NCBI GenBank assembly: GCA_002245135.1
Contig: NGBS01000311.1
Coordinates: 62,001-126,000 of the forward strand
Source: Proteromonas lacertae
Lineage: Eukaryota; Sar; Bigyra; Opalinata; Proteromonadidae
Direction of reading: 5' to 3'
Length of the DNA stretch: 64,000 bases
Shown here: positions 54,955 through 64,000 of the stretch, piece after piece
Layout of the letters: every line of letters starts with the position of its first letter
Position numbering within the stretch: the stretch's first letter is position 1
Notes under the pieces: generated by a model
What the model was told of the DNA's origin: nothing
What the model saw: only the letters and a program-made list of their open reading frames with translations
Databases searched by the model: none
Position numbers and translations under genes: made by a program

Positions 54955-57900
54955 TTATTTATAAGATCCAAATGATATATTCTTCCACTTATTAAATATA
55001 TTCGATTTATACTGCAAATCACTCAAATCATTCTTAATCTTATCATCCAAGTCATTTCCATCATTATTCATCCCAGGATATGATAATATCATTGATTTAT
55101 ATTTATTCCTCTTATTATAACCTTTAGAAGCATAAATCTTCCATGATAAAAACACTAATTTAATCATCTTATATCTCCAATGAAAGAATGCTTTTCTGTT
55201 TTTACTTTCTCTAATTGATTTTTTTGTTGTATATTCCTTCCAATTATTAAATACTTTCAACAAACATTTCTTCTTCCAATATTTAATATATTTCCTTTCA
55301 TAGTAATATTTATTTTTCTTCCTTATAATCCAATTCTTCCATTTATTTAATATATATCTTTGTCTTTCTTCTTTTGTCATATAGGAATAAATAAATCGAT
55401 TAATATATTTCTTATATTGTAAAACATTACATCTTAACTTTGATAGTTTATTCTTCATTTCTATTACATCATTTTCTTCTTTCCATTTTTCATAATACAA
55501 TTTCAATTGATTATTAATTCTATACACTTTAAACTCCTTATATCTTTCTCTCATTTCTTTATTATAATCAGTAATATATTTCAATTGATAAATAGCTCTT
55601 CTTTGTAGATTGATATCACCAATTTTATCTAATTCATTAAAATACTCTTTCTTTTGATTTCTATATTTTATATACTCTTTATATTTCATCCAGTAATAAT
55701 ACATTGTAATTCTCTGGAATATTGGATATAAAGCTAAGAATAATTGCCTTTGTTTGTCTTTATATAGTTTATAATTCCTCCATTCTCTTAATATCATCCG
55801 ATGTAATTGTTTAGTGTAAATGTTCTTTATTTTAACTTTGTGATATTTCTCTAGTATCAAATATTGAATTCCTAATTTCCATTTCTTAAAGAAAGTAGAT
55901 TTCATATTGATCTCATAATATTCAACAGCCATTCTATAGTTCTTATTATCAACAACATTCTGTTTAAAACTATTAAAACATTTAAATATTAAATTATTAT
56001 TATATAATCTATCACAATGTTGATATATTTGTCTTTCTTCAGTTTTGTATTGATGATATAATTGCCATTTATTCATACATATATGTAATGTTTTAATATT
56101 TTGATTGTGACTGTATATACATAACTTATAATAGTCTTTCATATAATTGAAATATTCAGATTTTATCTTGTTATTATATTCCTATCAGCAACTCTTCACA
56201 TTTTTCTTTTATCTCTTTTTCATGGTTTTTATATTCGATAAATAACTGTAAATACTTCTTCATTATCTTTAAATCACTAAATTCTATTGCTTTATTCATA
56301 TTTTCATTATTTTTTCTTCTCTTTAACATCCCATTTCTCAATCTATCAATCAATTTCATTAACTTCTTTCTTTCATATTTCATGTAGAATTCCTCCATCC
56401 TTTCTTTCTTCTCTATACTCTTTTTAGCATAATTATTCCACTTAGATAAATATCTTTTAATGGTATATTCTTCATAAAACTCTTTTATTGGTATTTTTCC
56501 ATATTTCTCTTTATATTGTTTTGATTTATTTGTATATTCAATCCATCTTTGAATATAATTACTCATTCTAAACAACTGAGCTGTATGTTTCATATGGTTT
56601 TCCTTCTGTTTCTCAATGTAATTGTATTTCCATATTTTATAATATCTTTGCTTTAATATTGTATTATAACGGTTTATTGCTTGGTATTCTTTATTTTTAT
56701 TTTGTTTGATTATTTTGACATTTTCTCTCCATTCTTTTAACCATATTTTCTTTATATTCTTACAGTGAATTGAATATATTTCATTATATTTTCTTTTATA
56801 GAGTAATTCTTTATACCAAATTTGAATATATTTCCATCTTCTTTCATTCATTATCGTCTTCTTTTTTCTTCTCAACTAATAATAATAAAATAATAAAAAA
56901 TATAATAATATATACAATTTTCATTTTCTGTGATGCTTGATGCCAATTCATCAATATTTTATGTGTAAATTCATTCTTATAGATTGTATCAACATGTTGT
57001 GTCACGATCTGAGTATGATGTTCTGTAACGGTACTATTTCTCCAATAATCCAAAATATGTTTGACTAAAGCTTGATTATGTTTTGTATTGAATCTTTCAC
57101 CTCTTTCATTTAAGATACTTAGTTTGTGTGAGATTAAATTCCATTCAATCATTACTTTTCTTAGTAATTTAGTGAGATAATAATATCTTGATCTATCTGA
57201 AGCTTGATCTTGTAATAACATATATTTGGCATGATTTTTAAACAGTTTAAAACTATTTAATAATAAATATAAAAAATATATATAATATATATCTATACTA
57301 TTTTTTCTTCATAATCTTATTATTATGATTAATAGCTAAATAATTCAATTCTTTATATCTCTTTGATATATTCTTAAAAGATAGCCAATACTCTAAATAC
57401 CTCTTTTCTTTCCATTTCAATATAACATTTCTTATTTCAACTTGACATTTTCTATATTTCTTCATTGTATTAACTTCTTCTCTCCATTTGTCGAAGATTA
57501 TTTCTAATTTTGCTTTCTTTTTCTCCTTTTGAATAACACTAATCATCTTTTCTTTTTTTACTTTTCTTTCTAAGTAATATATCTTCCAAGCTTCAAAATA
57601 TCTGTTAATAAAGAACTTGTAGGAACTATTCAAATAAATAATAATAAATAATAATAATATATATATATATACTTTAATATATTTATTCTATTTCTCACTT
57701 TATTCACTGTATATGTAATTAATTCTTTAATTGCCCTTCTTTTAGTCTGTTTCTTACTGTATTTAATAGCTTTCTATAATAAATTAAATGAATAATAATA
57801 ATAATATATATATTTATACTCTATATAATCCATGTTTATCATAATCATTAATAACATTATACCAACAATGGAAATAATATTTCAATCTCTTATCAAGCCG

Positions 57901-59555
57901 ATGTTTGTTATATTCATTAATTATATAGCTCTTTCTCCAATTGTAGAAATATATTCTCTTTGTTTTATTCATATATTCATTGATTTGATGATAGTATAAT
58001 TGTTTTAATAATTGTTGTTTTTGAGTATAATTATGCCATTTGTAGAATATTCTTTTGATTGTTTTCTTATATGGTACATCTCTCCAGCGTATTAAATATT
58101 TCCACTGTGTAGTGAAGCGATAGTATACATATGCTTTCTTTTCATTTTCTATTTCTGCAGGATCATATATTTCAATCATCATCTTCATCTACTTTATCAT
58201 CATTTTTATCCTCTTTTTCTTCTTCTTTTTCTTCTTCATTATTATTATCATTATTATATGTTATATTAATAGTAGTAGTACCTCCATTATCTTTACTATT
58301 TCTATAAAAACTACTATCGACTATCATTAAAGCTCTCTATTTTCTTCTTACTAACATTATTATTATCACCATTATTAGATTGTGATTTTAATGATATTTT
58401 TCTCTTCTTCTTTACATCATTCTTATTATCTGGCATTATCTTCTTATCACAAGCTGGACATGGTTTATAAGATGTATAATATCTATTACTCAAATCTATT
58501 GATGATAACAATGAAGATATTTGATTATATCTTTTACCCATTGTTTTTAGAACTTCTTTTAATTTATTATGATTATTGGGTGAATGTTGTAATATTAGTG
58601 ATTTATCTTCAATATTCTCTATCATTGGCTTCTTTGTATTGTTCTCTTTATTGTTTTTTATTTCATTGAGGATGTTTATACTATCAATTGAACTATCATT
58701 TGATTCATTCACTTTATTATCTTCTTTTCTGTTTTTATTATTCATAATAATTAATGAGAAATTGTCACATACTCTACTGGGTGATGATTGGTTAGGCTTG
58801 ACATTCTGTTTGAGTGATAATGAGGTAAATGGCTGAGGTGATAACGGTACTTGTGTTTTCTTTTTCTTTAGAGGTGATATTGATTGTAATGATGTTCTTA
58901 ACTTTAATGGAGAATGAAACTTCTTGTGGTGTCTGATATGGTGGATTTTCTTTTTCTTTTTCTTTATAGGTGGATTATCCTCTCCATTATTTGTTGGTAA
59001 TGCTGTTGTAGTAATTGTTGTTGATGTCCGTTGTTTCTTTTGGTAATGATTTTATATTTGCTGAATGTTTTAGCTTTTTGAAACATTTGCGAAGTTTTCT
59101 TTTGTCTATTGTATTTGATATTTTCTATATTTTATTATAATATTATTAATACATTCAATAAACTGTCAAAATTCCTTAATTTCTGTCTTTCTTTCCACTG
59201 TAAATACCAAGATATACTTCTAGTCATATTTAAATATGATCCAGGTGAATATGATCTAAAATATAACACTTGATGGACTATACCTCGAAGAAATACCACT
59301 TGTTGTTGAAAATCTAGAGAAAGCATCTTTCACACCTTCTTCACTCACCTAATTAGAATAAATTATATTTAAATTATACTGAACTGTATGGGTCTGAACT
59401 TGATTTACTAATATCACTTATACTTCTTGACAGTACTGGTTTATTTGTGTTTGGTGGAATGTTTTCATTCTCCTATAATAGGCATTTAAACCAATTAGAT
59501 CTTTATATCTCTCAAAAAATCAATTTTAAATTCAAATTTCAAACTTTCACAAACA
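54955..59555 (-). CDS. Large Sfi1-like protein with many Trp-containing repeats; four +1 frame steps
   Basis: Minus strand, about ten exons. The N-terminal Ser-rich part (SRSISDISKSSSDPYSS, SYSPGSYLNMTRSISWYLQW) is joined by GTAT...TAG introns. The start is unsure; an ATG at 59555 with a longer intron fits. From ~58190 to 54955 the protein is a series of 25-40-residue helical units with an F/W-x-x-W core (for example ILNKWKNWIIRK, YIKYWKKKCLLKVFNNWKEY, FFHWRYKMIKLVFLSWKIY), the pattern of Sfi1 repeats that each bind one centrin along a long helix in centrosome/basal-body fibres. The frame must step +1 at ~59025, ~58318, ~58173 and ~56175; in the last three the step coincides with an in-frame stop. 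An EF-hand protein that could be a partner lies 3 kb away. Confidence 0.7.
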
Positions 59556-59878
59556 TGTTTGTTTTTTAAAAAAAGAGAAAATCATTTAAAATGCTCTTTG
59601 ACTAGTGTTTATAATAGTGATTGAATATTAAAAACAAAAAACTCAAAATATAAAAAAGAATCATTCATAATGTTGAGTAAACTTCTTATAAAGTGTTTTA
59701 CACTTCAAAACAGTACATCTAAAAAGTGAATAAGACCATTTCACACAATATGACAGTGTTTGAACAATGAATTAACCAAAAATATCTAAATTTTATTGAA
59801 ATAGTGATTTAATACTGAAGCAAAAAGCGGGAAAGCTTTCAATTTTTTTGATTTCTTCTATTTTTATAGGATCAGAAG
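59556..59878. promoter_or_regulatory. Divergent gap between the Sfi1-like and EHD genes
   Basis: About 320 bp, AT-rich. TTTTTATAG at ~59861-59869, just before the EHD ATG, could be the 3' end of a leader intron. No other element is recognised. Confidence 0.4.
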
Positions 59879-61504
59879 ATGGCTAGTATAATGATTATTT
59901 TTATTTTCATAGGCAAAGGAATAGATATAAAGAAAGAATTAGGGGTTGGAATTGAAGGTGATGAAGAAACTGTAGTTACTCGTTTACATAAGTTATATGA
60001 GTCGAAAATCAAACCATTAGAAAAACAATACATGTTTGATAGATTTTATCAACCACTTATGGATGAAAAGGATTTTCATTGTAAACCTCAAGTTTTACTG
60101 ATTGGACAATACTCCGTTGGTAAAACCTCATTTATCCAGTTCATGTTGGAAAGAGACTTCCCAGGAGCAAGAATTGGTCCAGAACCAACCACAGATCGTT
60201 TCAATGCAATTATGTATGGTGATGAAGAAAGAGTAGTGCCAGGTAATGCAGCAGCCATGTCAGCAGAGTTTCCTTTCTCTAATTTAACCAAATTCGGTAC
60301 AGGTTTCTTAAATCGATTTGAAGTTGCTCAATTACCTAGTCCAATATTAGAAAAAGTATCATTCATTGATACACCCGGTATTTTATCAGGTGAAAAGCAA
60401 AGATTAGGCAGAACTTACGATTATGCTGAAGTAATTGAATGGTGGGCAGATAGAGTAGATAGAATCTTATTATTATTTGATGCCCACAAATTAGATATTT
60501 CTGATGAGTTCAAATTCGCCATCGAGTCATTACGAGGAAATGATGACAAGATCCGTATTATATTGAACAAAGCTGATTCAGTAGATCAACAACAATTAAT
60601 GAGAATATATGGTGCATTGATGTGGTCCTTAGGCCGTGTTATTACCACTCCAGAATCATTGAGAGTGTATTTAGGATCATTCTGGGATAAACCATTGAAA
60701 TATAAAGATTTTGAAGCTTTATTTGCAGTAGAACAAAGAGATTTATTCTCTGATTTAAGAAACTTACCTAGAAATGCAGCTGTTAGAAAGATTAATGATT
60801 TAGTAAAGAGAGTGAGATTAGCTAAAACACATGCATTATTATTAAGTAGATTAAGAAATGAAATGCCAAAGATGTTCGGTAAAGAAAAGAAGAAGCAGGA
60901 GTTAATCGATGGAATGTTGGAAATATTCAGAAGTGTACAGACTGAATATAGATTACCCGCCTCCGATTTTCCACCATTAGAGAAGTTTAAAGAATTATTA
61001 CAAGCTCATGATTTCACTACATTCCCTAAATATGATAAGAAATTATTTGATGCAATGGAAGAAGCTTTAAGTCAAGATATTCCTCAGTTAATGAACAACT
61101 TACCATCAGCTACAAAGAAGGCAGAAGGTGAAGAAGAAGATGATGATGACAAAGCAGCAGCTGATAATCCATTTGAAACACTTACTTTAGAAAAGCATGT
61201 AACTTGGATTATTACTCCATCAATGAAAGAAGAATCTGATGCAATATTTTCTACACTAAGACAGAATAACGGTAAGATATCTGGTTCTATAGCGAAGGAT
61301 GTAATGATGAAAAGTGATTTACCACAAGAAGATTTGAGAAAGATTTGGCAATTAGCTGATATTGATAAAGATGGTAAATTTGATAATAGTGAGTTTGCTG
61401 TAGCTATGTTTTTAGTGAATATGAGAGTGAAAGGTGAAGAATTACCTGATAAATTACCTGAATCATATATTCCACCATCTAAGAGAGGAAAGAGTAAGAT
61501 TTAG
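59879..61504 (+). CDS. EHD: EH-domain dynamin-like ATPase (EHD)
   Basis: EHD proteins bind ATP, oligomerise on membranes and drive endocytic recycling and tubule scission. Exon 1 has only 7 coding bases (ATGGCTA, 59879-59885). Removing the 27-nt intron 59886-59912 gives MASKGIDIKKELGVGIEGDE and about 532 residues, the usual size. The G-domain motifs are intact: P-loop GQYSVGKTSF (~residue 66), IGPEPTTDRF (switch I), DTPGILSGEKQR (switch II), NKADSVD. FGTGFLNRFEVAQLP and LLFDAHKLDISDEF are diagnostic of EHDs. The C-terminal EH domain (~430-525) has an EF-hand loop DIDKDGKFDNSE and DLRKIWQLAD. NPFETL just before it matches the NPF motif that EH domains bind, as in animal EHDs. No frame break. 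Confidence 0.97.
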   Translation: MASIMIIFIFIGKGIDIKKELGVGIEGDEETVVTRLHKLYESKIKPLEKQYMFDRFYQPLMDEKDFHCKPQVLLIGQYSVGKTSFIQFMLERDFPGARIGPEPTTDRFNAIMYGDEERVVPGNAAAMSAEFPFSNLTKFGTGFLNRFEVAQLPSPILEKVSFIDTPGILSGEKQRLGRTYDYAEVIEWWADRVDRILLLFDAHKLDISDEFKFAIESLRGNDDKIRIILNKADSVDQQQLMRIYGALMWSLGRVITTPESLRVYLGSFWDKPLKYKDFEALFAVEQRDLFSDLRNLPRNAAVRKINDLVKRVRLAKTHALLLSRLRNEMPKMFGKEKKKQELIDGMLEIFRSVQTEYRLPASDFPPLEKFKELLQAHDFTTFPKYDKKLFDAMEEALSQDIPQLMNNLPSATKKAEGEEEDDDDKAAADNPFETLTLEKHVTWIITPSMKEESDAIFSTLRQNNGKISGSIAKDVMMKSDLPQEDLRKIWQLADIDKDGKFDNSEFAVAMFLVNMRVKGEELPDKLPESYIPPSKRGKSKI

Positions 61505-61706
61505 ATTAAAATAATATTGTTATACACAAAATTGTAATTAAAAAATAATACTATATTCTATTATTATTATTAAATAATTATATACATTTTCACTTGATCA
61601 TTTGTTGTTTCTGTTTGTAAATATATATATAAAGAAAAAACAGTTGAAAATAAAGGAATAATTACAGAATTAAAATAATTACCATACATAAAGCATATAT
61701 AATTAT

Positions 61707-62570
61707 TCATTTAATTTCATCATCAACCCATAATTCAGTTGGCTTTATTGGAAATATTCCACTCTGTTTATCCAACTCAATCAGTTCAGAATTGAATGTA
61801 TTTATTGAAGTATCATTAAATGCACTGTATAAACATGAATCACTATCACTAATTGGTAATTGCTTTGATATTATATACTTTGAAAGTAATAATACACAAT
61901 TAATCTTCTCTTTCCGATCTTTTGATGTTATTAAGGCTGTATCATATGCAGTGAGTGTATTACCAATTATTATAATTGAATTTAGTTCATTCCAGTGAGT
62001 ATTGAGTATATTACTGTAGAGAGATATGTTACAATGAATCATATAATATAATACTGGAAATTTAGTATCTATATTGATTTGGTAAGATGATAACAGTGGA
62101 ATTCCATCAAAATAAGTGATAGTCTGTTTATCACAATCATTGAACAATGGATCGTAATGATTACATGATATATCTAAATGACGAGATAATAATATAGATA
62201 ATGCTAATTGATAAGTTGAAGGAATAGAAACTGGTTGATAAAGATCCTAAACCATACGAAATAAATGTTTGAATTTTCTATATATTGGATTATATACATT
62301 AACTATACATAATTTTCAAGAAATTTGATTATAAAAGAGAGTAATTCGGTGTTATTGATAATGGGAATTAATTTATCTATTTTGGAAATTATATATTCTT
62401 TATCATAATTAATTCTATTCAATAAAACTATATTAAATATACGCATCATTGCCAGACAGTAAATCAGCTAACTTATTATTCCTTGCTCTAACATTATAAT
62501 AATAAAATAGATACTTTCCTTTGGTTCTCCTTTTTCGTTTCACTGTTATAAAATCATCTGTCTGACTCAT
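61707..62570 (-). CDS. SRR1: SRR1-like protein with a +1 frame step in the conserved GLGS motif
   Basis: Minus strand, four exons: MSQTDDFITVKRKRRTKGKA, then introns near 62483-62510, 62415-62442 and 62277-62307. Family landmarks: FISYGLGS (the YGIGS motif of plant SRR1), STYQLALSILL, HYDPLFNDCD, then a globular end with LYYMIHCNISLYSNILNTHW (the MPHC region) and IIIIGNTLTAYD. SRR1 proteins affect circadian and light responses in plants and heme or stress regulation elsewhere; the biochemical activity is not settled. Exactly after GLGS the frame must move one base (extra T at ~62241) to read YQPVSIPSTYQLAL. Both sides are conserved, so the break is real in this sequence. Stop is TGA. Confidence 0.8.
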
Positions 62571-62657
62571 TAAAAATTAAAAATTATAAATATAGAAAAA
62601 TTGATTCGTTTTATATTTAATCGTTTTTTAATTTCTTTCTTTCTGTTTTTTAATTGA

Positions 62658-63440
62658 ATGAACTCTCCAGATCACAATTCTGATGGTTCAAACGTCGGGT
62701 CAAAACATGCATCGCCAGGTGGCACTCCCTTACACAACAGTTTTCAACATGAACCTCCTTCAGCTCAACTAGCCAATGGCATACCCATCTTAGCAAAATT
62801 CAAAGAGACAGAAAATTTAAGAAAAGACTCAATAACAAAATTAAGAGAACAAATGGATCCTAACAGAAAACTCTCTGCTTTCAATGCCAAGAATGCTCGT
62901 TTAGGTTTCTTACATAAAAAGTCAACTTTGGAAGAAGAAGACGATGATGATGCTGAAGGTTTCATCATTAAGAAATACAAAGCTTTAGTGAATGAATTAA
63001 CCCCAGAAGAAGTAGAAGAATTCAAAGCTGCCTTTGATAAAGCAGATCCAGATCATACAGATAACATATCTTTAGCACAATTAGAAAATGCTATTCGATC
63101 TATGGGTCACAATCCAACACAACAGGAGATGAAGGATATTTTAGCACTGGCAGATCTTGATAAATCAGGTACTGTGTCTTACCAAGAATTTCTAACACTA
63201 ATGGCTTTACAAATGAAACAACCTTTCACCGAAGAGGAATTATTAGCTGCATTTGAATTGTTTGATTTAGAAGATGGTGAAGCTGAAGGTGTAGTTGATG
63301 CTGAGATGATGAAACAAGCAATGATTGATTTATTACCAAATACTACAGAAGAAGAGATTAATGAGTTTATAGCATCAACAGAACCTGATGAGAATGGTCA
63401 GATAGATTATATTAATTATGTAAAGAAATTAATATCTTAA
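62658..63440 (+). CDS. Calmodulin/centrin-superfamily EF-hand protein
   Basis: 260 residues, one exon. The first ~115 residues are Ser/Pro/His-rich then basic, and probably flexible. The rest has four EF-hand positions: LTPEEVEEFKAAFDKADPDHTDNISLAQ is an irregular first loop, DLDKSGTVSYQE a canonical second loop able to bind calcium, DLEDGEAEGVVDAE a third with extra residues, and EPDENGQIDYIN a fourth lacking Asp1 and Glu12. Thus perhaps one calcium site is strong. Centrin is the most tempting reading because an Sfi1-like gene is close by, but the long N-terminus and lost loops also fit a calmodulin-like light chain. Start chosen at the first ATG, 62658. Confidence 0.85.
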   Translation: MNSPDHNSDGSNVGSKHASPGGTPLHNSFQHEPPSAQLANGIPILAKFKETENLRKDSITKLREQMDPNRKLSAFNAKNARLGFLHKKSTLEEEDDDDAEGFIIKKYKALVNELTPEEVEEFKAAFDKADPDHTDNISLAQLENAIRSMGHNPTQQEMKDILALADLDKSGTVSYQEFLTLMALQMKQPFTEEELLAAFELFDLEDGEAEGVVDAEMMKQAMIDLLPNTTEEEINEFIASTEPDENGQIDYINYVKKLIS

Positions 63441-63499
63441 ATTATATATATAATAATAATAATTAATAATATATATGTATTTAGTATGTGTTTTATCTT

Positions 63500-64000
63500 T
63501 TACAATAAATCTAATTGTTCTGTACAGGCTAATCCATAAAAACCTTTGAAACATTCACATAAACCTGTTGCTCCATTACATATTCCATTATTTGCACATT
63601 GAGAAGGAGATGGTAAATCAGGATTGACAAGTGGTTTAACTTCATTTTCAAGATTTTTAACAGTAACTTCATCTTTTTCATAATAAAATTTATCATTTTC
63701 TTTATCAAGTGTTTTCTTCACAATACCAGTAGGATTATTTGATAATCCATGATATGATAGATCACTTGATTGTAGGTTTTTACTTATATCATCTGGTGTA
63801 TAAGTATTTCTAAATTTTCACCTTGTCTTCCTGTTTGATGAGATCCATATGTAATTTGAACTTGAACTTTGTTTGATTTAAACAATTTCTGTTTAATATC
63901 ATCAGTTCCATCCATATTAGATTTAATATCTTTACCATCTAATTCATATACAACTACTTTTTCTACATTCAATACACCTGGTGGGAAACTATTAACAACA
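63500..64000 (-). CDS. 3' part of a second EGF-repeat (tenascin-like) gene (partial)
   Basis: Minus strand, running off the right edge. It is a paralogue of 53579-54873: NSFPPGVLNVEKVVVYELDG, QITYGSHQTGRQ, YHGLSNNPTGIV, and a last EGF-like module CANNGICNGATGLCECFKGF ending ...TEQLDLL. It reads in one frame from the edge to ~63795 (GENLEIL), then needs a shift at ~63795-63805. Two extra bases (TA) between EIL and TPDD would explain it; after that the frame is open to TAA at 63500. This is not a +1 step. Probably secreted. Confidence 0.7.

Noticed and set aside
6960-58320. Euplotes-type AAA-TAA/AAA-TAG slippery sites
   Set aside because: The codons before the steps are AGT, AAT, AAC, GAT, CGA, ATA and CTC, with no common AAA, and the introns and stop usage are not Euplotes-like.

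Overview
The window is nuclear DNA from an AT-rich, intron-bearing unicellular eukaryote (a protist). The evidence is spliceosomal micro-introns of about 23-60 nt, nearly all starting GTAT and ending TAG, Asn/Gln/Glu-rich low-complexity proteins, and eukaryote-only families: Piwi, exocyst Sec15, EHD, NEMP, CELF-type RRM, BTB and Sfi1-like. All three stop codons are used. I cannot place the organism in a phylum from this sequence alone. No rRNA, tRNA, CRISPR array or transposase was seen.

Layout. 0-19 kb: single-copy cell-biology genes (end of an unknown gene, BTB-like protein, two-membrane-segment coiled-coil protein, acidic Lys/Glu/Pro-rich protein, Piwi Argonaute with altered catalytic residues, agmatine deiminase, unknown Ser/Asp-rich protein, long-form tRNase Z, Sec15). 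19-32 kb: a cassette of small type II membrane glycosyltransferases and methyltransferases (GT31-, GT92- and DUF1647-like, FkbM), several of them broken or duplicated. It is bracketed by a ~106-bp direct repeat made from the 5' end of the next gene. 32-35.5 kb: a pseudokinase with leucine-rich repeats. 36.5-40.1 kb: a triose-phosphate-transporter-family gene and a NEMP-like nuclear-envelope gene between inverted repeats. 39.5-50.5 kb: two related genes encoding tandem copies of an unrecognised ~45-residue domain (about 23 diverged copies in one, nine near-identical copies in the other). 51-64 kb: CELF-like RNA-binding protein, secreted EGF-repeat protein, large Sfi1-like protein, EHD GTPase, SRR1-like protein, EF-hand protein, and the end of a second EGF-repeat gene.

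The most unusual pattern is a recurring reading-frame break. In agmatine deiminase, SRR1-like, the EGF-repeat gene, the Sfi1-like gene and the acidic gene, the conserved protein continues after a one-base step, and nearly always in the same (+1) direction. Many equally long genes beside them have no break. Programmed +1 frameshifting, insertion-type assembly errors and gene decay are all possible; the sequence alone cannot decide.

Working links between neighbours: Sec15 (vesicle tethering) and EHD (membrane remodelling) belong to membrane traffic. The Sfi1-like protein and the EF-hand protein lie 3-8 kb apart and belong to families that can form centrin-Sfi1 fibres. The 19-32 kb cassette looks like a fast-turnover surface-glycan locus.
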